DNA of 64,000 nucleotides from positions 62,001-126,000 of the forward strand of contig NZ_JAPQNS010000007.1 in the NCBI RefSeq assembly GCF_028867935.1, read 5' to 3'. This document shows positions 16,771 to 25,019 of this stretch, in pieces (within the stretch, counting starts at the first letter, position 1; every line of letters starts with the position of its first letter). The stretch is from Flavobacterium sp. SUN052. GTDB lineage: Bacteria > Bacteroidota > Bacteroidia > Flavobacteriales > Flavobacteriaceae. Below the pieces are notes generated by a model. That model made no database searches and was not told where the DNA came from. It worked only from the letters and a program-made list of their open reading frames with translations. The position numbers and the translations under genes are program-made.

Positions 16771-17724
16771 TCATCTAGTGCCAGCGCGTCTAAGCCGATC
16801 GTTGACCGCTCGCCCCAGCCCCTCATTAGGTAAAAACTGGGCATAGATTTGAGTAACAAGCATCCCATCCAGTTGTCGCAAATAGGCAAACAGATTTTTT
16901 GCAGCCTCGACAACATTACCGTTTGGGGATAGAATTAATTGGTTTTCGAGCGGAATCCCAGGTAATGGTTCGCTGAACATCAATGCCCCTGTTTTATCAT
17001 CAACTGAGCCGGGTTGTTCGCCGGGCTGTAGCATAAACACGGGTTTGCGGGGTGCATAATGACTGCTAAGCATGCCCGGTGCTTTGGGATTCGACGTTGA
17101 ATGATCACGCACCACGAGCGGCCCCACTATCGCCGTCAACTGTTCAAGAGCCATGCCGCCCAGTCGATACACAGTAGGCTGGTCATCTTCAAAGCCGATA
17201 ATGGTCGATTCAAGCCCGATGCCGCAGGGACCACCATCCAATACATACGGAATCTGATTACCTAATTGATCGGCAACGTGCTGGGCCGTGGTAGGGCTAA
17301 TGTACCCAAATGGATTTGCGCTGGGAGCCGCCAATGGAAAATTGAGCGAGCGAAGTAATGCCAGCGTAAGCGGGTGGTTGGGAACCCGGATCGCTACGGA
17401 CGATAGCCCCGATGTGACAAGGTCTGGGATATTATCTCGTTTGGGTAGGAGTACTGTGAGGGGGCCGGGCCATACAATTTTAGCCAGTTGCCGGGCCGCT
17501 TCAGGAATGTACGAAACATACTGACTCACCTTCTCCAAGGAATCGGTATGAACAATAAGCGGGTCGAACGATGGGCGGTTTTTAACGGCAAAAATGCGAA
17601 GAACAGCATCAGGATTGAGCGCATTACCAGCCAGTCCATATACGGTTTCGGTAGGAATTCCCACCACATCACCTGCTTCTAAAAACGCCTTTGCGGCTCC
17701 AATGTCCGTCCCGATTTGTGCCAT
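16771..17724 (-). CDS. L-threonylcarbamoyladenylate synthase, Sua5 type
   Basis: 317-aa enzyme making threonylcarbamoyl-AMP from threonine, bicarbonate and ATP for the t6A37 modification of tRNA. The YrdC domain (1-205) carries VGIPTETVYGLAGNA, KNRPSFDPLIVH, PGPLTVLLPK and PLAAPSANPFGYISPT. A linker with PGMLSSHYAPRKPV leads to the C-terminal Sua5 domain (about 235-317), which separates it from short YrdC/TsaC proteins. A good promoter match (TTTG, 21 nt, TATCTTTG) lies immediately upstream at 17733-17765. Confidence 0.96.
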   Translation of the reverse strand: MAQIGTDIGAAKAFLEAGDVVGIPTETVYGLAGNALNPDAVLRIFAVKNRPSFDPLIVHTDSLEKVSQYVSYIPEAARQLAKIVWPGPLTVLLPKRDNIPDLVTSGLSSVAIRVPNHPLTLALLRSLNFPLAAPSANPFGYISPTTAQHVADQLGNQIPYVLDGGPCGIGLESTIIGFEDDQPTVYRLGGMALEQLTAIVGPLVVRDHSTSNPKAPGMLSSHYAPRKPVFMLQPGEQPGSVDDKTGALMFSEPLPGIPLENQLILSPNGNVVEAAKNLFAYLRQLDGMLVTQIYAQFLPNEGLGRAVNDRLRRAGTR

Positions 17725-17732
17725 AACTAGGG

Positions 17733-17765
17733 CAAAGATACAGCGGTGCTACCTCACCAGCCAAA
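17733..17765 (-). promoter_or_regulatory. Bacteroidota-type promoter for sua5
   Basis: On the minus strand TTTG (17765-17762) and TATCTTTG (17740-17733) are separated by 21 nt, close to the Bacteroidota consensus TTTG, about 19-21 nt, TAnnTTTG. The leader to the ATG at 17724 would be only a few nucleotides. The -33 element overlaps the end of the TonB receptor gene. Confidence 0.5.
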
Positions 17766-20240
17766 CCGAACTCCCACCGAAGCCGTGGCTGCATTGGGAG
17801 CCAATACCCGGTTATCGTGGCCGAAAGGCATGGCTCCAAGCGCGGCTTCGGGGTCAGGGCCGCCGTATCCTGTATTAAGGAGCAAGTTCTGTATAGTGCC
17901 GTTAATGGTCAGTTTGTGGTTGTGGGGCAAGTTAAACTGGTAAGCAAGCGACAGGTAGTTGAGCCGAAGAAAGTTACCCGGCTGGATATACTGACTAGTA
18001 AAAGTTGTGTAATCGCTGAGCCCCGTTCGTAGCGCATCCCGCGAGATGTTATTGACCGGAAAGCGAATCAGGTTGGCCAGGTTTAGCTGTGTAGCGTTTA
18101 GCAGTGAATGACCACTCAGACCATCTACCAGGCCACTCAATTGCCAGCGACCCACTTTCAGCGTCGAACGGACGCCGATTTGCCAACGGGGTAAAGCAGT
18201 ACCAAGTATTGTACGGTCGCCGTCGGACGTGATTGCCCGATCGCGGTTCAGATCGATCAGACTATATTTGCCTTGAGCACTCACCCCTGCAAATAGAGGT
18301 CCGTAAAACGTGAAAAGGGGAACACCCGCCTGCACAACATACGTATTTTGACCGGTAAGACCCTGCCCGTCAACGGGTGCGTTCACGACCCGGTAGTTAG
18401 GGGTTCCCATCGATAAAATCCGGTTGAACAAAAAAGACCCAATCACATCAACAGTCCATTGTATTTTATTGGTCTGCACCAGTTTACCCGATAGGCGCCA
18501 CTCAGTTCCCCAATTGCGGATTTGGCCCCGATTGGTAATCTGTGGCGCCACGGCTGCTGCTTCATGCCAGTACGCATTGTTGGTTAATCGCTCAAAAACA
18601 GCAAACTGTCCCTGCCAGCGTCCCGAGGGGGTTACAGCGCGAACTCCCGCGTTAAGCAGTCGCTGGGTTTCGGGCTTAATGTCTGGCGTGAGTTCTTCAA
18701 GGGTATTTTGCAGAAACAACTGCTGATTGGCCACTAGGTTCGCTCCTACAAATAGCGTTAACACATTGACGGAACTACCCGAAACTGACGCATATTCGTT
18801 CTCATCAACAACTTGTTTAGGGCGAGCCAGCAAGCGCCATTCCAGCGTTATGCCAGGATTCACGGTCCAATGGGTATTTCCAAAACGAGTTGAACCATCA
18901 GCCCGAACAGCCCCGCGAACAAGGAGCTGTTTTTTAAAACCCGCCCACTCACCCTGACCCAACACCGACCAGAGCCTCCAGGAAGTCTGTTCATTCTCAA
19001 TGGGTTGCCCGGTCACGTCGACACCCACGCGAGTTGACGCCTGTTGCATGGCTGCGCCCACCATCGCACGGGTTTCAGTGCCCGTTGTGTTGTGCGCATA
19101 CCGCAGATTCAATTCCATAAAATCCTGACTAATATTCTCCAGCAGGCGGTAATCCAGCGCTCCCTGAACGGTATAATCAAGGTCGTTGTAGGCGAAGCGG
19201 GCTGCACTCGTGGTATGTGCCAGTCGACCTTCAGCCAGCAGGCGATCGTTTAGTTTGTGTCGGGCATAGGCCTGAAACTGCCCCTGTCGGATAGTTTCTG
19301 ATTGTTTCACCTGCGCCAGTCGCGCTACCGGATTGCCGCCGTTGAAACTACTATTGGGCGAGAAACTGCCGTCGGCCTCATAAACTGGGATGGTAGGAAT
19401 TCCGTTCATGGACAGAATCAGCGCCACGGGGTCTATGGGTAGTTGTTTTTCCTGCCGCCCCAGCACGCCTATCTGCCAGAAAAATGCCCGGTCCGCTGGT
19501 CCACTAAAGTTCAATCGACCACTGAACCGGTCGAGGGCGTTGTGCTGGATAATGCCGGGAGCGTTGAGGTAATTCAGACTTCCGTTGATGCGTATCTGAT
19601 CATATTGCCCTGATACACCCAGGTAGTGATTCTGTTGATACGCTGTTCGGGTGATGGCCTTTTGCCAGTCGGTGTTGCCGCCCATGTCGAAGCGCTGCTG
19701 GGCTGCTGTAAGCCGCCCCCGAAACTCATCCGCACTAAGCAGATCCACCGACCGGGTTCGGTACTGAACACCACCCTGAACCTCGTACACAGCTGAAAAA
19801 GCCCCCGATGCTGATTTTTTGGTCTCAATTTCAATGACGCCGTTTGCCGACCGTGCGCCGTAGAGCGCCAACGATGCGGGGTCGGAGAGTACCCGAATTT
19901 GGGCAATGTCGGCAGGAGCAACTAGGGCAGGGTCTGCTCCCGGCACGCCATCGACCACATACAGCGGTTGTCGCTCTCCATCAAACGTGGCGATTCCGCG
20001 TAAATAAGCATCGTATTTCCGGTTTGGCTCGGAGCCTGAGCCAATGATCCACAAGCCCGGCACCTGTCCCTGAATCAACCCCAGCGGATTAACCTGAATA
20101 CCCCCGTTGAAGGTACTGGCTTTGTAGGTGTAATTAGCCGACGGAGCCGCTATAGTATCCGGCTGAGACTGAGCCACTACAGTAGCAGATTCAACAGTGA
20201 GTAGTAAAAGGCAGGCAAGTAAACTGTAGTTGTTTGGCAT
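17754..20240 (-). CDS. TonB-dependent outer-membrane receptor, SusC/RagA-like
   Basis: 828-aa outer-membrane transporter. Signal peptide about 1-23. The plug domain (about 35-150) has NPLGLIQGQVPGLWI, RGIATFDGERQPLYVVDGVPG, DIAQIRVLSDPASLALYG and SANGVIEIETKK, which are SusC-family plug motifs. A long barrel follows, ending ATASVGVRFGW with a terminal aromatic residue. It lacks the N-terminal carboxypeptidase-regulatory-like domain of most SusC proteins and is shorter than usual. No SusD partner lies next to it, so it may act alone on a small ligand. Ligand unknown. It is divergent from the GMC oxidoreductase across a 222-bp gap. Confidence 0.93.
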   Translation of the reverse strand: MPNNYSLLACLLLLTVESATVVAQSQPDTIAAPSANYTYKASTFNGGIQVNPLGLIQGQVPGLWIIGSGSEPNRKYDAYLRGIATFDGERQPLYVVDGVPGADPALVAPADIAQIRVLSDPASLALYGARSANGVIEIETKKSASGAFSAVYEVQGGVQYRTRSVDLLSADEFRGRLTAAQQRFDMGGNTDWQKAITRTAYQQNHYLGVSGQYDQIRINGSLNYLNAPGIIQHNALDRFSGRLNFSGPADRAFFWQIGVLGRQEKQLPIDPVALILSMNGIPTIPVYEADGSFSPNSSFNGGNPVARLAQVKQSETIRQGQFQAYARHKLNDRLLAEGRLAHTTSAARFAYNDLDYTVQGALDYRLLENISQDFMELNLRYAHNTTGTETRAMVGAAMQQASTRVGVDVTGQPIENEQTSWRLWSVLGQGEWAGFKKQLLVRGAVRADGSTRFGNTHWTVNPGITLEWRLLARPKQVVDENEYASVSGSSVNVLTLFVGANLVANQQLFLQNTLEELTPDIKPETQRLLNAGVRAVTPSGRWQGQFAVFERLTNNAYWHEAAAVAPQITNRGQIRNWGTEWRLSGKLVQTNKIQWTVDVIGSFLFNRILSMGTPNYRVVNAPVDGQGLTGQNTYVVQAGVPLFTFYGPLFAGVSAQGKYSLIDLNRDRAITSDGDRTILGTALPRWQIGVRSTLKVGRWQLSGLVDGLSGHSLLNATQLNLANLIRFPVNNISRDALRTGLSDYTTFTSQYIQPGNFLRLNYLSLAYQFNLPHNHKLTINGTIQNLLLNTGYGGPDPEAALGAMPFGHDNRVLAPNAATASVGVRFGW

Positions 20241-20462
20241 AACGCAAGTTAGGGAGAAATGCAGAATTGTTCAGCGAGTCACGTTCAGCGGGGAGTTTCT
20301 GGATGCTAACGGGAAATTTAAGCCGGTTCTGGGTGGTCAGGAAATCTATTATCTCTCGTTAACCAGTATTCAACCGTTGTAAAAAGAAGAAACTATACGG
20401 TGAGTACATTAAAAATATCTAAATTTCCCCTTTGTACTAAAAAAACCTATTTGTCTTAACGA

Positions 20463-22208
20463 ATGGATATTCCGCAGATTAAAAAAGCACCCGTCGAGTA
20501 CGATGTAGCCATTGTTGGCTCAGGAGCTGGTGGTGGTATGGCGGCTTATATGCTGGCGAAAGCCGGGGCCAAAGTCATACTGCTCGAAGCCGGGGGATAT
20601 TTCGACCCCGCCGATCCCAAATACATTACCCAGCTCAAGTGGCCTTATGAGTCGCCCCGGCGCGGTGCCGGTACCACGCGGGCATTCGGCGATTTCGACG
20701 CAGCCTGGGGTGGCTGGGAAATCGACGGTGAGCCTTATTCGGCCAAAGCCGGTACGGAATTCCATTGGTTTCGATCGCGGATGCTTGGCGGACGGACAAA
20801 CCACTGGGGCCGGATTTCACTTCGTTTCGGACCCGACGATTTCCGGCGTGGCTCCATTTCCGGAGTGGGTGACGACTGGCCAATCGGTTACGATGATCTG
20901 AAACCCTTCTACGACCGTTGCGACAAATTACTGGGCATTTTCGGTACGAACCTTCCCGATTTCCCCAACGAACCGGACGGATACTTTTTACCTCCTCCGA
21001 AACCTCGTCTGCACGAACTTTTATTGAAAAAAGCGAGTAAAGCGTCTGGTGTGCCGGTGGTACCTTCTCGGCTTTCAATCCTGACCAAGGCTATCAACAA
21101 CGAGCGGGGAGCCTGCTTTTACTGTAGCCAATGCGGACGTGCCTGCCAGGCTTATGCCGACTTCTCGTCCTCATCGGTATTGTGTATTCCTGCCGTTAAA
21201 ACGGGCAACGTAACGCTAATTAACGGGGCCATGTGCCGCGAGGTACTGACTGATCCGCAAACAGGTCTGGCAACGGGCGTAAGTTACGTACATACGGGCA
21301 CCATGCAGGAACATACGGTGAAGGCCAAAGCCGTTATGCTTGGCGCTAGTGCCTGCGAATCAGCGCGTTTGCTCCTCAACTCAAAATCACCGCGTTACCC
21401 GAACGGTCTGGCCAACGCCAGCGGTGTAATTGGTAAATACCTGAACGACTCAACGGGTGCTTCTCGGTCGGCGTTTATTCCGGCGCTGATGGACCGTGTT
21501 CGCTACAACGAAGATGGTGTTGGTGGTATGCACGTGTTTACCCCCTGGTGGCTGGATAACAAGAAACTGGATTTCCCCCGTGGTTACCACATCGAATATG
21601 GTGGTGGTATGGGCATGCCCGGCTTTGGTTTCGGCATGGGTATCGAAAATACCCAGGCCCTTGAACCAGGTCGCACACGGCCAGTGGGTGGCTACGGAGC
21701 CAGCCTGAAAGAAGATTACCGTCGGTATTACGGCGCCCATATCGGCATGGCCGGACGGGGTGAGCCAGTGCCACGCGAAGACAACTACTGTGAAATCGAC
21801 CCGAACAAGGTGGATAAATACGGTATCCCAACGCTCCGGTTTAATTACAAATGGTCGGACTACGAGGTGAAGCAGGCCAAGCACATGCAGGATACCTTCG
21901 AAGAGATCATCCACGCTATGGGTGGTATTCCGACGGGACCGAAACCAGGCCCAAATACCGAACATGGTTACGGATTGGCGGCTCCTGGCAAGATCATCCA
22001 CGAAATTGGTACCGTCAGAATGGGCAAAGATCCTAAGAAATCAGCGCTGAATTCATTCCAGCAGGCCCATGAGTGCAAAAACCTGTTTGTAGTGGATGCA
22101 GCTCCTTTCGTTTCGCAAGGCGATAAAAACGTAACCTGGACCATTCTGGCCAGTTCGATGCGCACGAGTGAATACCTGATCGATCAAGTCAAAAAGAAAA
22201 ATATATGA
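20463..22208 (+). CDS. GMC-family FAD dehydrogenase with four-cysteine motif
   Basis: 581-aa glucose-methanol-choline oxidoreductase, likely catalytic subunit of a membrane-linked sugar or glycoside dehydrogenase. The FAD loop VGSGAGGGMAAYML lies at 19-32. The middle contains C218, C221, C224 and C228 (CX2CX2CX3C), a ferredoxin-like spacing that could hold an Fe-S cluster; related FAD-dependent glucose dehydrogenases also carry a cluster in this subunit. The C-terminus has HEIGTVRMGKDP and NLFVVDAAPF, then NVTWTILASSMR. It overlaps the next gene (gluconate 2-dehydrogenase subunit 3 family) by 4 bp. With the downstream DUF1080 gene, C3 oxidation of glycosides is the most attractive activity, by inference. 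No signal peptide; export could occur by riding on the Tat partner. Confidence 0.93.
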   Translation: MDIPQIKKAPVEYDVAIVGSGAGGGMAAYMLAKAGAKVILLEAGGYFDPADPKYITQLKWPYESPRRGAGTTRAFGDFDAAWGGWEIDGEPYSAKAGTEFHWFRSRMLGGRTNHWGRISLRFGPDDFRRGSISGVGDDWPIGYDDLKPFYDRCDKLLGIFGTNLPDFPNEPDGYFLPPPKPRLHELLLKKASKASGVPVVPSRLSILTKAINNERGACFYCSQCGRACQAYADFSSSSVLCIPAVKTGNVTLINGAMCREVLTDPQTGLATGVSYVHTGTMQEHTVKAKAVMLGASACESARLLLNSKSPRYPNGLANASGVIGKYLNDSTGASRSAFIPALMDRVRYNEDGVGGMHVFTPWWLDNKKLDFPRGYHIEYGGGMGMPGFGFGMGIENTQALEPGRTRPVGGYGASLKEDYRRYYGAHIGMAGRGEPVPREDNYCEIDPNKVDKYGIPTLRFNYKWSDYEVKQAKHMQDTFEEIIHAMGGIPTGPKPGPNTEHGYGLAAPGKIIHEIGTVRMGKDPKKSALNSFQQAHECKNLFVVDAAPFVSQGDKNVTWTILASSMRTSEYLIDQVKKKNI

Positions 22209-22840
22209 AACGCAGGGACACCCTGAAAGCCATATCGCTGGCAAGTTTTGGCCTGGCTGTTGGACCAGCCGAAGCGGCTGTGCCTGCACCACCAACCACC
22301 CCGGTAAAAGTGCCGGGCGGACGGCAGAAATTTGAGGCAGAACGCGATGCCAAACTGATGGCGGAAAAGTTTTTTACGCCCCAGGAATTGAAAACCGTGA
22401 CAATCCTTTGCGACATTATCATCCCGGCCGACAAAAAATCGGGTAGTGCGTCGCAGGCGGGTGTGCCGGCTTTCATTGAGTTTATGATGAAAGATCAGCC
22501 CAACAACCAGACACCAATGCGTGGGGGTTTGAACTGGCTCGACAATCAGTGCCGCAAACGCTACAGCAAACCTTTCTCTGAATGCACCCGCGAGCAGCAG
22601 ATTGAACTGGTTGATATGATTGCTTACCCAAAACTGGCTAAACCAGAAATGAGCCAGGGTGTTGCGTTCTTCAACCTGATGCGTAATTACACGGCTACCG
22701 GGTTTTATACCAGCAAAATGGGTATTGCCGATATTGACTACCGAGGAAACACGCCAAATCAGTGGGATGGTATCCCCCTGGCGGTGCAGAAACAATACAA
22801 TGTGAGCTACGACGAACCTAAAGTAGAAGCAAAAGGATAG
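22205..22840 (+). CDS. Gluconate 2-dehydrogenase subunit 3 family protein with Tat signal
   Basis: 211-aa small subunit that accompanies GMC-type dehydrogenases. The N-terminus MKRRDTLKAISLASFGLAVG is a twin-arginine signal (RRDTLK plus a hydrophobic stretch). The body shows LKTVTILCDIIIPADKKSGSASQAGVPAFIEFM and NWLDNQCRKRYSKPF, typical of the family. It overlaps the GMC gene by 4 bp (ATGA), consistent with a tight stoichiometric pair. In known systems the small subunit carries the catalytic subunit across the inner membrane by the Tat pathway. It is followed by a hairpin repeat and then DUF1080. Confidence 0.93.
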   Translation: MKRRDTLKAISLASFGLAVGPAEAAVPAPPTTPVKVPGGRQKFEAERDAKLMAEKFFTPQELKTVTILCDIIIPADKKSGSASQAGVPAFIEFMMKDQPNNQTPMRGGLNWLDNQCRKRYSKPFSECTREQQIELVDMIAYPKLAKPEMSQGVAFFNLMRNYTATGFYTSKMGIADIDYRGNTPNQWDGIPLAVQKQYNVSYDEPKVEAKG

Positions 22841-22851
22841 GTTTTCGAGCC

Positions 22852-22937
22852 ACGGAGTTATATAGCAAAGCCACGAAGTTGCCCGCAGGAGGAAGATAAC
22901 CACTGCGCAACTCCGTGGCTTCGCTGTATAACTCTGT
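22852..22937. repeat. CACAGAG-family repeat forming a 30-bp-arm hairpin
   Basis: ACGGAGTTATATAGC...AAGTTG (22852-22881) pairs with 22908-22937 at 26 of 30 positions, and all four differences are transitions. The loop is 26 nt. Words CCACGGAG, CTCCGTGG and CTCTGT recur with about 10-nt periodicity as in the copy at 14556. It sits between the G2DH-3-like gene and DUF1080 and may weaken read-through. Confidence 0.8.
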
Positions 22938-22997
22938 ATCAAAAAAGTATCAAACAAGCCACTTTCGCTTTTCACTAAAACATACCAACTTACTCCA

Positions 22998-23783
22998 ATG
23001 CGTTTACGCCCGATTGCAATTCTCTTACTCGCTGAATGCGCTGTAGGCATCAGTATCGCTCTGACTTCTCCCAAAAAAGAAGCGGTCGGCGTGGGGACCA
23101 AAGCCCCCAAGGGCGCCGAAGTTTTTTTTGACGGCACCCGCACCATGCTCGACGAGAAATGGACCTACTGGAAAGGTCCCCGGCTAGCTGCGACGCTACC
23201 CATCAAATGGTTTCTGCAAAAAGATCCCGTCGGCCCTGGCATGGTGCTGAACACCAATGATCCGGCCGGAGCGGGTGGCAAATATGGCGCAGCCGACATT
23301 GTGACTAAAAAAGAGTTTCGGGATTTTCGCGCCCACGTAGAGTTCTTTATTCCCGAGAAAGGGGGAAATAGTGGCGTGTACATGCAAAATCGGTATGAGA
23401 TTCAGGTACTCGATGGCGATACCACTACGCACGGATTGGCCGCGTTTATCAACGAAACGCCTTCGCCTTATTCGCTTTACAATGGACTTGGCAAGTGGAA
23501 TGCCTATGACATCAACTTCCGGGCGGCTCGTTTCAAAGATGGCAAACTCGTTGAGAAGGCGATGGCAACCCTATATTTCAATGGCAAAAAAGCGCATACC
23601 AACCATAAACTTCAGCAGGTATGGGGTGGCCCAAACTCAGGCATCGATGGGGGTAATGAGGGTGGTAAAGGTATTACAGACACTCCTGGTGGGTTGAAGC
23701 TTCAAGCCGAAGGACACAACGTCTTGTATCGCAACGTCTGGATTAAAGAAATCGATTTGAAAGAGCCAAATACAGATTTCTGA
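22998..23783 (+). CDS. DUF1080 (3-keto-disaccharide hydrolase family) protein, exported
   Basis: 261-aa protein with an N-terminal signal or anchor (about 1-22) and one DUF1080 jelly-roll domain. Landmarks are the FFDGTRTMLDEKWTYWKG start, FRDFRAHVEFFIPEKGGNSGVYMQ and YEIQVLDGD, then GLKLQAEGHNVLYRNVWIKEI at the end. Characterised members cleave 3-keto-glycosides that a C3 dehydrogenase has made. Here it follows just such a candidate dehydrogenase pair, 157 bp away with a hairpin repeat between them, so a joint oxidise-then-cleave pathway is plausible. The substrate is unknown. Confidence 0.93.
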   Translation: MRLRPIAILLLAECAVGISIALTSPKKEAVGVGTKAPKGAEVFFDGTRTMLDEKWTYWKGPRLAATLPIKWFLQKDPVGPGMVLNTNDPAGAGGKYGAADIVTKKEFRDFRAHVEFFIPEKGGNSGVYMQNRYEIQVLDGDTTTHGLAAFINETPSPYSLYNGLGKWNAYDINFRAARFKDGKLVEKAMATLYFNGKKAHTNHKLQQVWGGPNSGIDGGNEGGKGITDTPGGLKLQAEGHNVLYRNVWIKEIDLKEPNTDF

Positions 23784-23798
23784 TAAGCGGGTTTGCCC

Positions 23799-24944
23799 AT
23801 GACCATTTCGCCGTTTGATATTATCCTGCTGCTGGGTTCTCTGCAAGGTTTCATTGTAGGCACGCTGTTGTGGACTAATCCGAACGGGAATCGATTATCG
23901 AACCGGTTGTTGGCATGCCTGATTGGGTTAATGGCCCTGATGAGCCTGGCAGTGGCCATGCCCCTCTCCAATCGTTGGATAAGCTTCGCGTTGGATTTAT
24001 TACCCTTAATTATGGCGATGCCGATAGGGCCATTAATCTTCTTTTATACCAGATCCGTACTTAATCCCGCATTCCAGTTAGGCTCGAAAGAGCGGTTACA
24101 ATTTTATCCTGTTGTGCTGGATTGGGGTGGTAAATTAATGGGGTGGGTATTCGTTGGCGGGCTGCTTCTTGGTTTTTTCCGGCAAGAGGATGGCCCCTCC
24201 TGGGGGCGCGTAATGGATGACTATAATACCTACGTGGACGTTCCGCGCTGGTTATCAGTAACTCTCTACCTCTACCTATCGAAACGCCTTTTAGACTCAT
24301 TCAAGTCGGCAGGTGTCGTTGAGAAAGCACCTGGTCAGCAAGAGAATCTCCGTTGGCTTCGGCAGTTTATCCATGTGTTTCTGGTGTTTCAGGTCATCTG
24401 GTTCATTCATTTAGTACCCTACATTATTCCGGACACCCGCTCGGCCTTGCTCGATACGGTTGGCTGGTATCCGATTTACATTCCCATTGCTGTCATGATC
24501 TATTGGCTGGGCTTGAGGGGATACCTTCATGCCCGCCACAGTCCGGTTGATGTTGCAGCTCGTAAACCGAACACAACATCAATTCCCGACGAAACCGTTG
24601 CAAAGGTCATTGATCTGTTGACTCAAGTTATGGCAACCGACAAAGTCTTTCTGGACCCCGAACTAACGGTAGAGAAGGTAGCCAGGCAGGTTCAGGTGCC
24701 CCCCAAAACGGTTTCGTTTGTACTTAACCAACATCTCCAGAAGAGCTTCAACACGTTCGTCAACGAGTACCGCATTGAGGCCGTGAAGATGCAACTTAGA
24801 GACCCGAAAAAGGAACACCTCACCCTCACCGGTATTGCCTTTGAGTGCGGCTTCAATTCGCAGGCAACGTTTCAGCGGGCGTTTCGACAGGCTACGGGCC
24901 AATCACCCAAAGAATTCGCAGGGCAACAGGAAGCAAAAGCCTGA
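23799..24944 (+). CDS. AraC family regulator with membrane-embedded N-terminal half
   Basis: 382-aa regulator. The N-terminal 250 residues hold about seven hydrophobic segments (IILLLGSLQGFIVGTLLW, LLACLIGLMALMSLAVAM, FIHVFLVFQVIWFIHLV, IYIPIAVMIYWLGL). The C-terminal AraC domain has LTVEKVARQVQVPPKTVSFVLNQ and LTLTGIAFECGFNSQATFQRAF. I use ATG at 23799; a TTG two codons upstream opens the same frame. It begins 15 bp after the DUF1080 stop, so it is likely in the same operon and may sense a membrane or periplasmic signal for the glycoside module. Confidence 0.92.
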   Translation: MTISPFDIILLLGSLQGFIVGTLLWTNPNGNRLSNRLLACLIGLMALMSLAVAMPLSNRWISFALDLLPLIMAMPIGPLIFFYTRSVLNPAFQLGSKERLQFYPVVLDWGGKLMGWVFVGGLLLGFFRQEDGPSWGRVMDDYNTYVDVPRWLSVTLYLYLSKRLLDSFKSAGVVEKAPGQQENLRWLRQFIHVFLVFQVIWFIHLVPYIIPDTRSALLDTVGWYPIYIPIAVMIYWLGLRGYLHARHSPVDVAARKPNTTSIPDETVAKVIDLLTQVMATDKVFLDPELTVEKVARQVQVPPKTVSFVLNQHLQKSFNTFVNEYRIEAVKMQLRDPKKEHLTLTGIAFECGFNSQATFQRAFRQATGQSPKEFAGQQEAKA

Positions 24945-24952
24945 AAACAGCG

Positions 24953-25015
24953 CTCAAATCTGGATTTGAGTGGATTCAAACGTCGTTTCTGGCCTGTTTT
25001 GGCCTAAAAACGACG
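24953..25015. promoter_or_regulatory. Two adjacent dyads filling the gap before the serine hydrolase gene
   Basis: CTCAAATCTGGATTTGAG (24953-24970) is an 18-bp interrupted palindrome with 8-bp arms. CGTCGTTT (24981-24988) pairs with AAACGACG (25008-25015), with inner GGCC/GGCC pairing, ending four bases before the ATG at 25020. The first could be an operator; the second could be a terminator of the AraC gene or could occlude the start codon. Confidence 0.45.
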
Positions 25016-25019
25016 AATC

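Noticed and set aside
20240..20463. Promoter with TATTTG before the GMC gene
   Set aside because: The sequence lacks the two-base spacer of TAnnTTTG and no -33 element is properly placed.
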